From Pseudomonadota bacterium (GTDB lineage: Bacteria; Pseudomonadota; Alphaproteobacteria; Azospirillales; Azospirillaceae), in contig JAFAFA010000095.1 in assembly GCA_023423695.1 (NCBI GenBank), forward strand, positions 49,099-113,098: a DNA stretch of 64,000 bases. Reading direction: 5' to 3'. A program made the position numbers and the translations under genes. The notes beneath the pieces are model-generated. The model had not been told where the DNA came from. It saw nothing but the letters and a program-made list of their open reading frames with translations, and searched no databases. Shown piece by piece: positions 42,949 to 50,508 of the stretch (positions are counted from its first letter, which is position 1; each line of letters starts with the position of its first letter).

Positions 42949-43740
42949 TCAGAAGCGCGGGAATCTCATCAGCGTCATGGTGATGGACGGATCGATGGAG
43001 ATGACCGACGCGCGCCCGCTGCGGGAAATCGGGCTGATCGGCGGCATGGCCGCGGCCGCTGCGGCGCCGCCGTTCTGCATGTCGTACATCGCGGCGAAAC
43101 GGTCGAGGAACTTGGCGACCTTCTGCGGATTCTTCAGGTCCGCGATGTCCATCCGCTTTTCCAGCAGCGCCTTCTGCTTGTCCACGTCGAGCAGCGCCGT
43201 CTGGTCCGGCAGACCGAGCGCGGTGTAGACCACCTTGCGCAGGGCGTTGTCGGCCATCACCTGATACCAGTTGTTGATGTTGCCCGACCGCCGCTGGAAA
43301 TAGAGACCCAGGCGGACCGCCGGGTTCGTGGTCTCGGATTCGACCTCCAGCGTCACGTTGACGTAGCGGTCGATGATCGCCTGGACAACGGCCGGCTGCT
43401 TCAGGTTGGCGCCGCCGTTCTCGGCGAACCCCAGGATCGTCGCCATCTCCTTGAACTTGGTGTCGCTCATCCGGTTGGCGGTGGAGTACTGGTCGCTCAC
43501 CCCCTCCTCCAGCACCTTGCGGATCAGGCCGCGCGACTTGGCCTGGCTGCCCAGGTCGAACGCCTCCAGGACGAAGCGATAGAGCTTGTCGTCCTTCATG
43601 AACTCTTCGGTGCTGGAGACCTTGCCAATATTCTCCTGGAAATAGGAGATGGACCGTTGCACCGCCGGGCGGCTGCGCACCGCCTGTTCGTAGCGGTCAT
43701 GGTTGCGGCTGACGACGCGGAGATCGACGAGTGTGGTCAT
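42949..43740 (-). CDS. DUF1217 flagellar-locus protein
   Basis: A 263-residue protein of the DUF1217 family, found repeatedly in alphaproteobacterial flagellar clusters. Typical segments are AVQRSISYFQENIGKVSSTEEFMKDDKLYRFVLEAFDLGSQAKSRGLIRKVLEEG, MSDTKFKEMATILGFAENGG and RSGNINNWYQVMADNALRKVVYTALGLP. The biochemical role is unknown. Its ATG overlaps the end of the FlaG-like gene by 4 bp, indicating coupled translation. Confidence 0.85.
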   Translation of the reverse strand: MTTLVDLRVVSRNHDRYEQAVRSRPAVQRSISYFQENIGKVSSTEEFMKDDKLYRFVLEAFDLGSQAKSRGLIRKVLEEGVSDQYSTANRMSDTKFKEMATILGFAENGGANLKQPAVVQAIIDRYVNVTLEVESETTNPAVRLGLYFQRRSGNINNWYQVMADNALRKVVYTALGLPDQTALLDVDKQKALLEKRMDIADLKNPQKVAKFLDRFAAMYDMQNGGAAAAAAMPPISPISRSGRASVISIDPSITMTLMRFPRF

Positions 43741-44111
43741 GCCTTCACCTCCCCGACGCCGCTGCCGTCGCGCGGAATGGCCGGATTCTCGTCGGCGGCG
43801 TCGGTTTCCGCGCCGTAGCTGGCGGGGATGCGCATCATCACGTCCCCCGTCGCGGTGTCGAGCACCTCGGTGTAGAGCCGACTCGTGCCGGGATCGAGGT
43901 TGACCCGGTAGGGCCGGACCGCATGCCTGGGCTCCGCCTCCGCCGCATCGGTCTTCGCGGTGCGCTCCACCACCTCCCCCGGCTTGGTCGTCTCGGCCTG
44001 GGCGGCGCGGAGACGGTCGGCCTGCCGCTGGCGGGCCTCGGCGATGATGTCGGCGCTGGCGGGAGAGCGTTCGCCGCTCGGGCCGGTCACGCCGGCGACG
44101 GGGGTGGTCAT
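43737..44111 (-). CDS. FlaG-like protein
   Basis: A 124-residue soluble protein. The C-terminal part, PYRVNLDPGTSRLYTEVLDTATGDVMMRIPAS, resembles FlaG, in which a beta-rich unit with D/G turn and RxIP ending follows a disordered N-terminus. The N-terminal half is low complexity and Ala/Glu/Arg-rich. FlaG influences filament length in other bacteria. The ATG at 44109-44111 was used. It lies between flbT and the DUF1217 gene with 4-bp gaps or overlaps on both sides. Confidence 0.65.
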   Translation of the reverse strand: MTTPVAGVTGPSGERSPASADIIAEARQRQADRLRAAQAETTKPGEVVERTAKTDAAEAEPRHAVRPYRVNLDPGTSRLYTEVLDTATGDVMMRIPASYGAETDAADENPAIPRDGSGVGEVKA

Positions 44112-44115
44112 GGCC

Positions 44116-44574
44116 TCATCCTCCGGCGTGACGGTCGATCTGCACCGCCTGGGCCGCCTGGATGGAAACCGCGGGGGCCGCATTGGCCGCCGACAGCAGC
44201 GTCCCCTCATACTCCATCACCGGACGCAGGGCGGAGAGCGCCTTGTAGTAGTCGCGCTCGCCCACATGGCCCATTGCGCCGGCGATGCGGTCCTGAATGT
44301 CGGGCCGGGTGAAGGTGGTGTAGAGCTGCGCCATCATCTCCGCCACCGCACCGCTGCCGGCGGCGGCCGTGGCCGGGTCCAGCAGCATGCTCTGGATCAG
44401 GAAATAGGCGCGGCGCACCGGGGTCACCGCATCCTCCTCCTGCAGGATGTCGCTGCCGCGGATGATCTGCGCGAAGTTGGAGATCGTCAGGGTGTAGCGG
44501 CGATTCTCGTTCTGCACGACGCAGCCGTTGATGACCACCCGCTCGCACGGCTTGAGGCGGAGCTTAAGTGCCAT
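44116..44574 (-). CDS. flbT: Flagellin mRNA regulator FlbT
   Basis: A 152-residue post-transcriptional regulator. The start MALKLRLKPCERVVINGCVVQNENRRYTLTISNFAQIIRGSDILQEEDAVTPVRRAYFLIQSML is highly diagnostic. In Caulobacter FlbT binds the flagellin mRNA 5' region and promotes its decay when assembly is incomplete. It overlaps flaF by 11 bp, and both follow the flagellin gene, consistent with flagellin-specific control. Confidence 0.96.
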   Translation of the reverse strand: MALKLRLKPCERVVINGCVVQNENRRYTLTISNFAQIIRGSDILQEEDAVTPVRRAYFLIQSMLLDPATAAAGSGAVAEMMAQLYTTFTRPDIQDRIAGAMGHVGERDYYKALSALRPVMEYEGTLLSAANAAPAVSIQAAQAVQIDRHAGG

Positions 44575-44962
44575 AGGACAGTTCCTCCGTGGCCAGCTCC
44601 CGCGCCGGCTGCTGGGCGGCACCCTGCAGGCCCTGCATGACCGACCGGTTGATGTGGATCAGCAGATCGATGCCGCCTTCCCCGCGCAGGACACGCTGGG
44701 TGTTGCGGTTCACCGCGAAGGACAGCGAGACCAGCCCGGCGCGCAGCGCTTCGGGCAGGGCGTTGCCGTCCTCCAGCAGGTCGGCGCGCAGCGCGTTCCA
44801 CAGCTCCAGGTTCCGCCACAGCGCGTCCTTCAGCTCGGCGGAGCGCCAGTCGGCCTCGCGGTAGGTTTCCAGGGCCAGGGTGATCCGCAGGAACACCCGG
44901 TACTCGATCCGTCGCGGATCGTCGCACTCGGCGATGGTCTGTTGGTAGGCGGCGATGCTCAT
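44564..44962 (-). CDS. flaF: Flagellin biosynthesis regulator FlaF
   Basis: A 132-residue protein. The start MSIAAYQQTIAECDDPRRIEYRVFLRITLALETY and later RRTLWxxL-like stretch DALWRNLELWNALRADLLEDGNALPEALRAGLVSLSFAVNRNTQRVL match FlaF. FlaF acts with FlbT and is needed for flagellin translation or secretion in Caulobacter. The ATG at 44960-44962 was chosen over an upstream extension. It is encoded between flagellin and flbT. Confidence 0.93.
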   Translation of the reverse strand: MSIAAYQQTIAECDDPRRIEYRVFLRITLALETYREADWRSAELKDALWRNLELWNALRADLLEDGNALPEALRAGLVSLSFAVNRNTQRVLRGEGGIDLLIHINRSVMQGLQGAAQQPARELATEELSYGT

Positions 44963-45126
44963 GGGCGCACCCCTGCGGTGGGGTCCTTGGCGGCGGTAAG
45001 CCGGACCGGTTGCGGTGGGTCTTGGTTGACGGATGAGGATCCGGCGAAGGGGAAAGCCGGCCGTCGGCGATGCCCGCTCCGCTCTCGCGGCAGGCGGCGT
45101 GAACGGGCATGGCCGACGGGGCGGCA

Positions 45127-45152
45127 CCGTCGTCCGGGCACTCGGACGACGG
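45127..45152 (-). terminator. Hairpin following the flagellin gene
   Basis: A 10-bp perfect stem, ccgtcgtccg (45127-45136) and cggacgacgg (45143-45152), with a 6-nt loop, 19 bp past the flagellin stop. There is no T run. It may attenuate transcription into flaF-flbT or protect the abundant flagellin message. Confidence 0.6.
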
Positions 45153-45170
45153 CACCACCCACGAAGGGAC

Positions 45171-46415
45171 TTAGCGGAACAGCGACAGGATGTTCTGCGG
45201 GCCCTGGTTGGCGATCGACAGAGCCTGGATGGCGAGCTGCTGCTGGACCTGGAGGGCCTGCAGGCGGCTCGATTCCTCGTTCATGTCGGCGTCGACCAGC
45301 GCGCCGATGCCCTTGTTCATCGAATCGGTCAGCTTCGACACGAAGTCGTTCTGCACCGACACGCGGTTCTCGATCGAGCCGATCACCGACGCCTTGCCGA
45401 TGGCGCTGTCGAGCAGCGAGTTGATGACTTCCAGCGACTTCTTGGAGTTGTTGACCACGTCGATCTGGGTCAGATCGGCGAGCCCGCCGAAAGCGTCGCT
45501 TTCCTTCGAACCGACCCACAGACCGGAGATCTGGGCGGTGAAGTTGCCGTCGGCGTTCACGTCCTGGTCGGTGAACTCCAGCGTGTCGCCGTTGAAGGCG
45601 ACCTGGAAGTCGGCGCCAGCCGTGGTCAGGGCGGCGTTGACGGCCGTCTCGATGTTGCCCTGGGTAGTGGCCAGATCGGTGTCGTAGGTCTCCGCCGACA
45701 GATCGACCGATACGTCGACCTTGCTGCCGTCTTCCTTGGTGACCGTCAGCGTCAGGTTGCCGAGGCCCAGGTTCTGGCCGTCGATGAAGGTGTCGCCGTC
45801 GGCGCCGAGCTTGATGCCGACCGAGGCCTTCAGGTCATTGGTCGAGTCGACCTGCTGCTCGATGGTGGCCTTGCCGACGATCGACTCCACGCGCATGTCC
45901 TGACGCTGGAATTCGATGTAGCTCGGGTCGACCGTGTTGTCGCTGCGGCTCAGCGAGGCCAGGATCGAGACGTTCTTGTCCTTGGCCGTGCCGTCGTTGG
46001 AGTAGCTGACCTTCAGCAGGTTGTCGCCGTTGAAGGAGGCGTCGGCGGCGGCGCCCTTGATCAGCTTGACCAGCTGGTCGACGTCGTTCTGGATCAGGGT
46101 CTTGTCGACGCCGTTGGTCTGGCCGGCGATGACGCGGGCCTTCAGCGTCTGCAGGTTCTCAACGATGTTCTTGGAGGCCACCGACGCGGTGTTGGTGGTG
46201 CCGGACCCCAGCTCCAGCGACTCCTTGACCGCCTTGAAGCCGGCGACGTCGGCCTTCATGGTCGTGGCGATCGACCAGTAGGCGGCGTTGTCCTTGGCGT
46301 TGTTGACCTTCAGACCGGTCGAGATGCGGTCCTGCGTGGTCTCCAGATCCCCGGTCACGCGACGCAGGGTCTGCAGCGCGGTCATGGCGGAGGTGTTCGT
46401 CATAATCGAGGCCAT
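45171..46415 (-). CDS. Flagellin, lateral-type
   Basis: A 414-residue filament subunit (about 43 kDa). The conserved N-terminal D0/D1 part is MASIMTNTSAMTALQTLRRVTGDLETTQDRISTGLKVNNAKDNAAYWSIATTM. The C-terminal part is IGSIENRVSVQNDFVSKLTDSMNKGIGALVDADMNEESSRLQALQVQQQLAIQALSIANQGPQNILSLFR. The central region is Asp/Ser/Thr-rich and variable. The size resembles the Azospirillum lateral flagellin rather than the roughly 100 kDa glycosylated polar flagellin (a comparison from general knowledge). The ATG at 46413-46415 has GGAG 6 nt upstream. Confidence 0.96.
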   Translation of the reverse strand: MASIMTNTSAMTALQTLRRVTGDLETTQDRISTGLKVNNAKDNAAYWSIATTMKADVAGFKAVKESLELGSGTTNTASVASKNIVENLQTLKARVIAGQTNGVDKTLIQNDVDQLVKLIKGAAADASFNGDNLLKVSYSNDGTAKDKNVSILASLSRSDNTVDPSYIEFQRQDMRVESIVGKATIEQQVDSTNDLKASVGIKLGADGDTFIDGQNLGLGNLTLTVTKEDGSKVDVSVDLSAETYDTDLATTQGNIETAVNAALTTAGADFQVAFNGDTLEFTDQDVNADGNFTAQISGLWVGSKESDAFGGLADLTQIDVVNNSKKSLEVINSLLDSAIGKASVIGSIENRVSVQNDFVSKLTDSMNKGIGALVDADMNEESSRLQALQVQQQLAIQALSIANQGPQNILSLFR

Positions 46416-46528
46416 GGGTATCTCCATTCGCGAGATGCATGGCGCCTTTCTGACGCCGGGGCCATTCGCGCCGGCCTTCCCGATCAGTGTGCGGGGGCGC
46501 GAGCGGCAAAATCAGGATGACGGAGCCG

Positions 46529-46548
46529 GTTTAAGCCGGGGTAAAAAA
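46529..46548 (-). promoter_or_regulatory. Flagellar operator-like motif upstream of flagellin
   Basis: GGTTTAAGCCGGGGTAAAAA, 114 bp upstream of the flagellin ATG. It fits TTAA-N7-TAAA, the CtrA-type spacing. An 11-bp word (CGCTTTGTCTT on the minus strand, 46572-46582) 24 bp further upstream recurs beside the fliF site. Confidence 0.6.
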
Positions 46549-46594
46549 TCGGACGCTTTGGAACGGACGGAAAGACAAAGCGGTTCAGGCGCTA

Positions 46595-47407
46595 TCAGCG
46601 TCCCACTGCGCGGGCCGCGGCGCGCGGCGCCACCGGCGGGATGAAGGGAACGCGGGAGCCGGCCAGCCCACCGGCGCTCGACCAGCGGTCCAGCATCAGC
46701 TTGGCCCGGTCGGGAGCGACATGGTCGGGCGGCGCCTCGAATTTGTAGCCGCGGCCATAGACCGTCTCGATGTAGCGGCCGCCACCGGTCGCCATGTCGA
46801 TCTTCTTGCGCAGCTTGCAGATGTAGACATCGATCACCTTGTCGAGCGGGTCGGAGCCGGACAGGCCGTAGACCTCCTCGTAGATGTGCTCCTTCGACAC
46901 CACGCGGCGGTGATTGAGGGCGAGCACCGACAGGATCGCATGCTCCCGCTGGCTGAGGCGCAGCCTTTCGCCGTCCACCTCCGGGTCGCGGCCGTCGAGG
47001 AAGACGGTCAGGCGGCCGACCGAAACCGCGTTGCTGGTCAGCCCGTAGGACCGGCGGCGGATCGCCTCCAGCCGGGCGCGGATCTCGGTGCTGACGACCG
47101 GCTTCACCAGCACGTCGTCCGCACCGGCCCGCAGGATGCCGGCGGTGGTGTTGGCGCAGCGGCGCTCGATCAGGCAGATGATCGCGGCAGTCACGTTGCG
47201 GGCGCGGAGCATCGCCACGCAGGCTTCGGTATCGCCGACATCGCCGATGATGATGGCGTCATGTCCGATCTCGACGGAGCCATGCCCGCCCACCAGTTCA
47301 CGCAGGCCATTCAGGTCCACGCGGTCATGGTTAACCTTGCATAGGGCAAGTTGCTTGCCGATTGCGTCGGCAATCAGATCGGCTGGCTCAATCAGCAAAG
47401 CCTGCAT
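46595..47407 (-). CDS. CtrA/FtcR/Rem-like orphan flagellar response regulator
   Basis: A 270-residue OmpR/PhoB-type regulator. The N-terminal receiver (residues 1-120) is degenerate: the usual acidic pair is EPA, and the position five residues after the conserved Asp of hDxxxxD reads DAIIIG, so Gly replaces the phospho-acceptor. The Lys-Pro switch is kept (VLVKPV). The effector domain includes VFLDGRDPEVDGERLRLSQREHAILSVLALNHRRVVSKEHIYEEVYG and the CtrA-like IDVYICKLRKKIDMATGGGRYIETVYGRGYKF. This matches Brucella FtcR and Sinorhizobium Rem. The ATG at 47405-47407 has GGAG 6 nt upstream. Likely master regulator of this flagellar locus. Confidence 0.9.
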   Translation of the reverse strand: MQALLIEPADLIADAIGKQLALCKVNHDRVDLNGLRELVGGHGSVEIGHDAIIIGDVGDTEACVAMLRARNVTAAIICLIERRCANTTAGILRAGADDVLVKPVVSTEIRARLEAIRRRSYGLTSNAVSVGRLTVFLDGRDPEVDGERLRLSQREHAILSVLALNHRRVVSKEHIYEEVYGLSGSDPLDKVIDVYICKLRKKIDMATGGGRYIETVYGRGYKFEAPPDHVAPDRAKLMLDRWSSAGGLAGSRVPFIPPVAPRAAARAVGR

Positions 47408-47558
47408 TGGATTCTCCATGGTCGAGCAAGCGCAGATAAAGCATTGATTTTTACGCAATTGCGTTCATGTCACATGCTTATCACAGCCCCAAAAGAACCT
47501 ATCGAAAGGCGATATGTCAACAAAATGAGGTACCCGGATAGACATAGCCGAGCCCAAC

Positions 47559-47578
47559 GTTTTACGCCGTTTTAAGGG
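47559..47578 (-). promoter_or_regulatory. Flagellar operator-like motif 1 upstream of the regulator
   Basis: CGTTTTACGCCGTTTTAAGG contains TTTA-N7-TTAA exactly. It is about 152 bp upstream of the regulator ATG and 10 bp from the second copy, suggesting autoregulation. Confidence 0.55.
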
Positions 47579-47587
47579 TTTCATACG

Positions 47588-47607
47588 ACTAAATACCGGA
47601 TAAATTT
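47588..47607 (-). promoter_or_regulatory. Flagellar operator-like motif 2 upstream of the regulator
   Basis: ACTAAATACCGGATAAATTT contains TAAA-N7-TAAA around CCGG. It is spaced 29 bp from copy 1 (start to start), close to three helical turns. Confidence 0.55.
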
Positions 47608-47795
47608 TTATTCATCTCTGGTTTTACTTCGAAACCCGAGTTGATTCTGCAGTGATCGCCATAGGCAACCATTAATTCGTTCGACATCTATGGTTAACGA
47701 TAGTGAAGAAGATGAAAACCGGCGCTTACAAACATGAACGCTGGTTTAACCCTGTTGCCCTACGGTCGCCGGGCATCCGCGTTTGAGGAGGTTCC

Positions 47796-48272
47796 ATGTC
47801 CGGAACGAAGGCGTCCGTCATTCCGGCGGCCGCGGCCGCTGCTTGCCTGTTCGTCCTGGCGGGCTGTGCGCAATTGTCGCAGGCTCCCGACAGCGATTAC
47901 CGGCAAGCCCTTGAAAAAGCGATCACCGCCGGCCAGTGCGACGGCGATTCCGTACGCGACCTGTGGTCGGCCTATGGCCGGTGGTATGCGGTGGCGTCCT
48001 CCATCGTCGGCCATCCCAAGACCGACGAGGCTGTGGCACTGCTGCGTCAGGGCGACCAGTTCCAAATCCTGGGCTGCCCGGAGGTGGCACGCGCGTCCTA
48101 CCAGACGCTGATTCGCCGCTTCCCGGAGGATGGCTTCACCCCCCTGCGCGAGGCCGCCCGCGCCTCGCTGCAAGCCCTGCCGCCGCCGCCTCCAGGGCAG
48201 ATGCCGGGAACGACCCAGGCGCCGGCACTCCCGCCCGGACCGACTCTGGTCAGGCCGCCCACAGAGATTTGA
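47796..48272 (+). CDS. Small lipoprotein with Sel1/TPR-like helical core
   Basis: A 158-residue predicted lipoprotein. The signal is SVIPAAAAAACLFVLAGCAQ, with the lipobox LAGC placing the lipidated Cys near residue 24. The mature part has a helical segment (RQALEKAITAGQCDGDSVRDLWSAYGRWYAVASSIVG, then EVARASYQTLIRRFPEDGFTPLREAARASLQAL) reminiscent of tetratricopeptide helices, then a Pro-rich tail. The function is unknown. It is divergent from the flagellar regulator and shares its control region, so it may be in the regulon. Confidence 0.75.
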   Translation: MSGTKASVIPAAAAAACLFVLAGCAQLSQAPDSDYRQALEKAITAGQCDGDSVRDLWSAYGRWYAVASSIVGHPKTDEAVALLRQGDQFQILGCPEVARASYQTLIRRFPEDGFTPLREAARASLQALPPPPPGQMPGTTQAPALPPGPTLVRPPTEI

Positions 48273-48289
48273 GACGGTGAAAATGTTCA

Positions 48290-48327
48290 TCGGCCGTCAT
48301 CCTCGCGAAGGTGGGAATGACGGCCGA
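48290..48327 (+). terminator. Hairpin/REP-like palindrome after the lipoprotein gene
   Basis: A perfect 11-bp stem, tcggccgtcat (48290-48300) and atgacggccga (48317-48327). The interior gtcatcctcgcgaaggtggga resembles the common proteobacterial GTCATTCCCGCG...CGGGAATGAC interspersed palindrome. It lies 17 bp after the stop and probably ends the transcript. The remaining sequence to 48414 shows nothing else. Confidence 0.65.
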
Positions 48328-48414
48328 AAGGGGCGCATACTGTGCGGCGGGACGGCGCGGTTCGAAGCTGAAGCCTAGTCCAATTCCCCAGGGAACGCGG
48401 CTTTCATTTTTTAC

Positions 48415-49146
48415 TCAAAGCGCCAGATCGGACGAAAGCGGCCGGTCCAGACCCAGCCAGGCATCGGCCAGCGGTCCGACGGTCAGCGCACCATCGATCC
48501 GGCAATCGGCCAGGGCGGCGCGGAAGGTCTCATGCAGATCGGCCAGCGCCGACGACGGCAGGCCGGCCGCCAGCCGCAGGGTCACGTCCAGCCGGCGCCC
48601 GCCCAGCGTCGCCATCAGCTGCACCGGTCCCAGCCGCTGCGGCCGGGCCTGAAGCACCAGGGTGACGCGGTCGGACGGCCCCTCCTCCATCCCGACGGCG
48701 CAGAGCAGCCCGTCGCCGCCGTCCAGCAGCGGCACGCGCGACAACCGCCACACCCGGCCCTCAACGGGCTGAAAGCGCGGAGCCAGCGCCCGTTCGCACT
48801 CGTCGATCAGCAATCCGCCGTCGAGGCCGGCCAGCTCGTCCGCGGCATCGGCGCCGATCCAGTCGCGGCAGCCGCCGGCCGTCGCCGCCAGGAACAGGGC
48901 GAGCCCGGCACCGAAGGTCGAATCGCAACGCGGCAGGCATCCCCGCGCCAATGCCGCGTCGGCCGGCGCCAGCGTGTCGAGCAGGTCGAGCAGCCGCCGC
49001 ACCAGCGGCCCGGCCTCTGAACCGTCTCCGGACCCATCGCCGGCACCGCCGGCCGCGGCCGGCATGCCCAGCGGCATCGCAGCGAAGCGCGCCGCCAGCA
49101 GGTCGGGTGGCGGCACCTGCCGGGGAACGAGGTCGCGCCCGGCCAT
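48415..49146 (-). CDS. Flagellar-operon protein with FliK-like C-terminus
   Basis: A 243-residue soluble protein. Its last 90 residues, TLVLQARPQRLGPVQLMATLGGRRLDVTLRLAAGLPSSALADLHETFRAALADCRI, follow the pattern of the Flg_hook domain of FliK (xxLGPVxVxLxxxxxxLxVxL then a helix). This is an inference from pattern, not a confirmed match. The N-terminal part is Ala/Gly/Leu-rich and unassigned. It is 44 bp downstream of fliG and is the last gene of the fliF-led operon; a bona fide fliK lies at 57.5 kb. Confidence 0.6.
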   Translation of the reverse strand: MAGRDLVPRQVPPPDLLAARFAAMPLGMPAAAGGAGDGSGDGSEAGPLVRRLLDLLDTLAPADAALARGCLPRCDSTFGAGLALFLAATAGGCRDWIGADAADELAGLDGGLLIDECERALAPRFQPVEGRVWRLSRVPLLDGGDGLLCAVGMEEGPSDRVTLVLQARPQRLGPVQLMATLGGRRLDVTLRLAAGLPSSALADLHETFRAALADCRIDGALTVGPLADAWLGLDRPLSSDLAL

Positions 49147-49190
49147 TCAGCGACTTTCCATTCGGCGGTTCCCCCTGCGGCGTGCTCCGC

Positions 49191-50219
49191 TCAATAGACG
49201 ACGGTGTCGACGTCGTCGGATTGCGGGATGATGATGGTGCCATCCTCGGCCATCGCCTTGGCGGTGCGGACGATTTCGGCCTGGGCGTCGTTGACGTCGC
49301 GCATGCGCAACGGCCCCATGTTCTCGATCTCGTCCAGCAGGATCAGGCGGGCGCGCTCCGACAGGACCGACAGGAAGTGGTCGCGCTGCGTCGCCGGTGC
49401 GCCCTTCAGCGCGATGGCGAGCTGTCCGGTGTCGCAGCGGCGGATCACCGCCTGCAACGAGACGCGGTCGAGCCGCATCAGGTCCTCGAAGGTGAACATC
49501 AGCTGCTTGATCCGCTGGGTCGGCTCCGGCATCACCGTTTCCAGATCGTCGAAGATCTCGGTCAGCGTCTCGCGGTCGATGCGGTTGAAGATGTCGGCCA
49601 TCCGCTCCAGCGAATCGTTGCCGTGGGTGCGGGCGTAGTTCGCCATGAACTCGTTGTGCAGGATCGATTCGATGTCCAGCAGCACCTCGCGCTGGACCGA
49701 TTCGATCTGGATCATGCGCTCGATCACCTCGGTGCGGATGGCCGGAGGCAGCAGGACCAGCACCTTGGCGGCATGGTCGGGGCGCATCTTGGACAGGATG
49801 ACCGCCGCGGTCTGGGGATATTCGCCGGCCAGATAGCTGGCGAGCACCCCCTCGTTCACGTTGGACATCTTCTCCCACATGGTGCGGCCGGCCGGGCCGC
49901 GGATCTCGCCCATGATCTCCGTCACGCGGTCGGCCGGCAGGAAGCGGTTCAGCATCCGCTCCGTGCTGTCGTAGGAACCGACGACCGAGCCCGCATTGGC
50001 GAAGCGTTCGGTGAAGATGCGCATCAGCGTCTCCACCAGATTGGAGGTAACGTTGCCCAGCGTGGCCATCGCCCGGCTGACGAGGCGGATCTCGTCCTCG
50101 TCCAGCCGTTCCATCAGCCGCGACCCGCGCTCCTCGCCCAGCGCCAGGAAGATGACGGCGCTCTTCTCGACGCCGCTCAGGCTCTTGTAATTCTCACGGA
50201 TCTTGATCGGCGTTCCCAT
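49191..50219 (-). CDS. fliG: Flagellar motor switch protein FliG
   Basis: A 342-residue C-ring protein that carries torque from the stator. The N-terminal part is LSGVEKSAVIFLALGEERGSRLMERLDEDEIRLVSRAMATLGNV. The central EHPQ-like region is ASYLAGEYPQTAAVILSKMRPDHAAKVLVLLP. The charged torque helix lies in the C-terminal domain near RRCDTGQLAIALKGAPATQRDHFLSVLSERARLILLDEIENMGP. It is encoded in the fliF operon, separated from fliF by fliH, fliN and fliP, an unusual order. Confidence 0.97.
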   Translation of the reverse strand: MGTPIKIRENYKSLSGVEKSAVIFLALGEERGSRLMERLDEDEIRLVSRAMATLGNVTSNLVETLMRIFTERFANAGSVVGSYDSTERMLNRFLPADRVTEIMGEIRGPAGRTMWEKMSNVNEGVLASYLAGEYPQTAAVILSKMRPDHAAKVLVLLPPAIRTEVIERMIQIESVQREVLLDIESILHNEFMANYARTHGNDSLERMADIFNRIDRETLTEIFDDLETVMPEPTQRIKQLMFTFEDLMRLDRVSLQAVIRRCDTGQLAIALKGAPATQRDHFLSVLSERARLILLDEIENMGPLRMRDVNDAQAEIVRTAKAMAEDGTIIIPQSDDVDTVVY

Positions 50220-50228
50220 GGCGGCACC

Positions 50229-50507
50229 TCAGAAGGAAAGATCGGCGGACGGTGCGGAAGATGACGGTGCGTCGGGTCCGTCGGCGGGCGGCAGGGCCAG
50301 CGCGCGGTCGTGGCGGAAGGCGACCGCCATCACCGCGCCGGCCACCAGCATCAGCGGATGCGGGATCAGCGGGTTGGGCTCGATGGCGCCGAGCAGCCCG
50401 GCGATGGAGCCGTCCTCCGGCACCGCCGCGCCGCGGCGTCGGGCCAGCGCCAGAAGGCTGTCGGCGAGGCTGGCCGGCGGCTCGGCGGGTATGGCGGCCT
50501 CGTCCAT
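50229..50507 (-). CDS. Small unknown membrane protein between fliP and fliG
   Basis: A 92-residue protein with one probable hydrophobic helix (PLIPHPLMLVAGAVMAVAF) and Ala/Pro-rich ends. No family was recognised; FliO, which would be expected beside fliP, is similarly small with one helix, but its sequence signature is not visible here. It starts 1 bp before the fliP stop region and ends 9 bp before fliG, so the tight packing supports a real gene. Confidence 0.6.
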   Translation of the reverse strand: MDEAAIPAEPPASLADSLLALARRRGAAVPEDGSIAGLLGAIEPNPLIPHPLMLVAGAVMAVAFRHDRALALPPADGPDAPSSSAPSADLSF

Positions 50508-50508
50508 T

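Larger units (their letters stand above)
47408..47795. other. AT-rich divergent control region of the regulator gene
   Basis: A 388-bp region between the regulator (minus) and a lipoprotein (plus), distinctly richer in A/T than anything nearby. It holds two strong copies and one weak copy (47711-47730) of the flagellar CCGG-centred motif, plus isolated TTAAC words near 47694 and 47746. A good Shine-Dalgarno (GAGGAGG) ends 5 nt before the lipoprotein ATG. It appears to be the main control region of the locus. Confidence 0.65.

Noticed and set aside
46416..46594. Sigma-54 (-24/-12) or sigma-28 promoter upstream of the flagellin
   Set aside because: No TGGCAC-N5-TTGC and no TAAA-N15-GCCGATAA match was found on the minus strand. 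Only the CCGG-centred dyad stands out.
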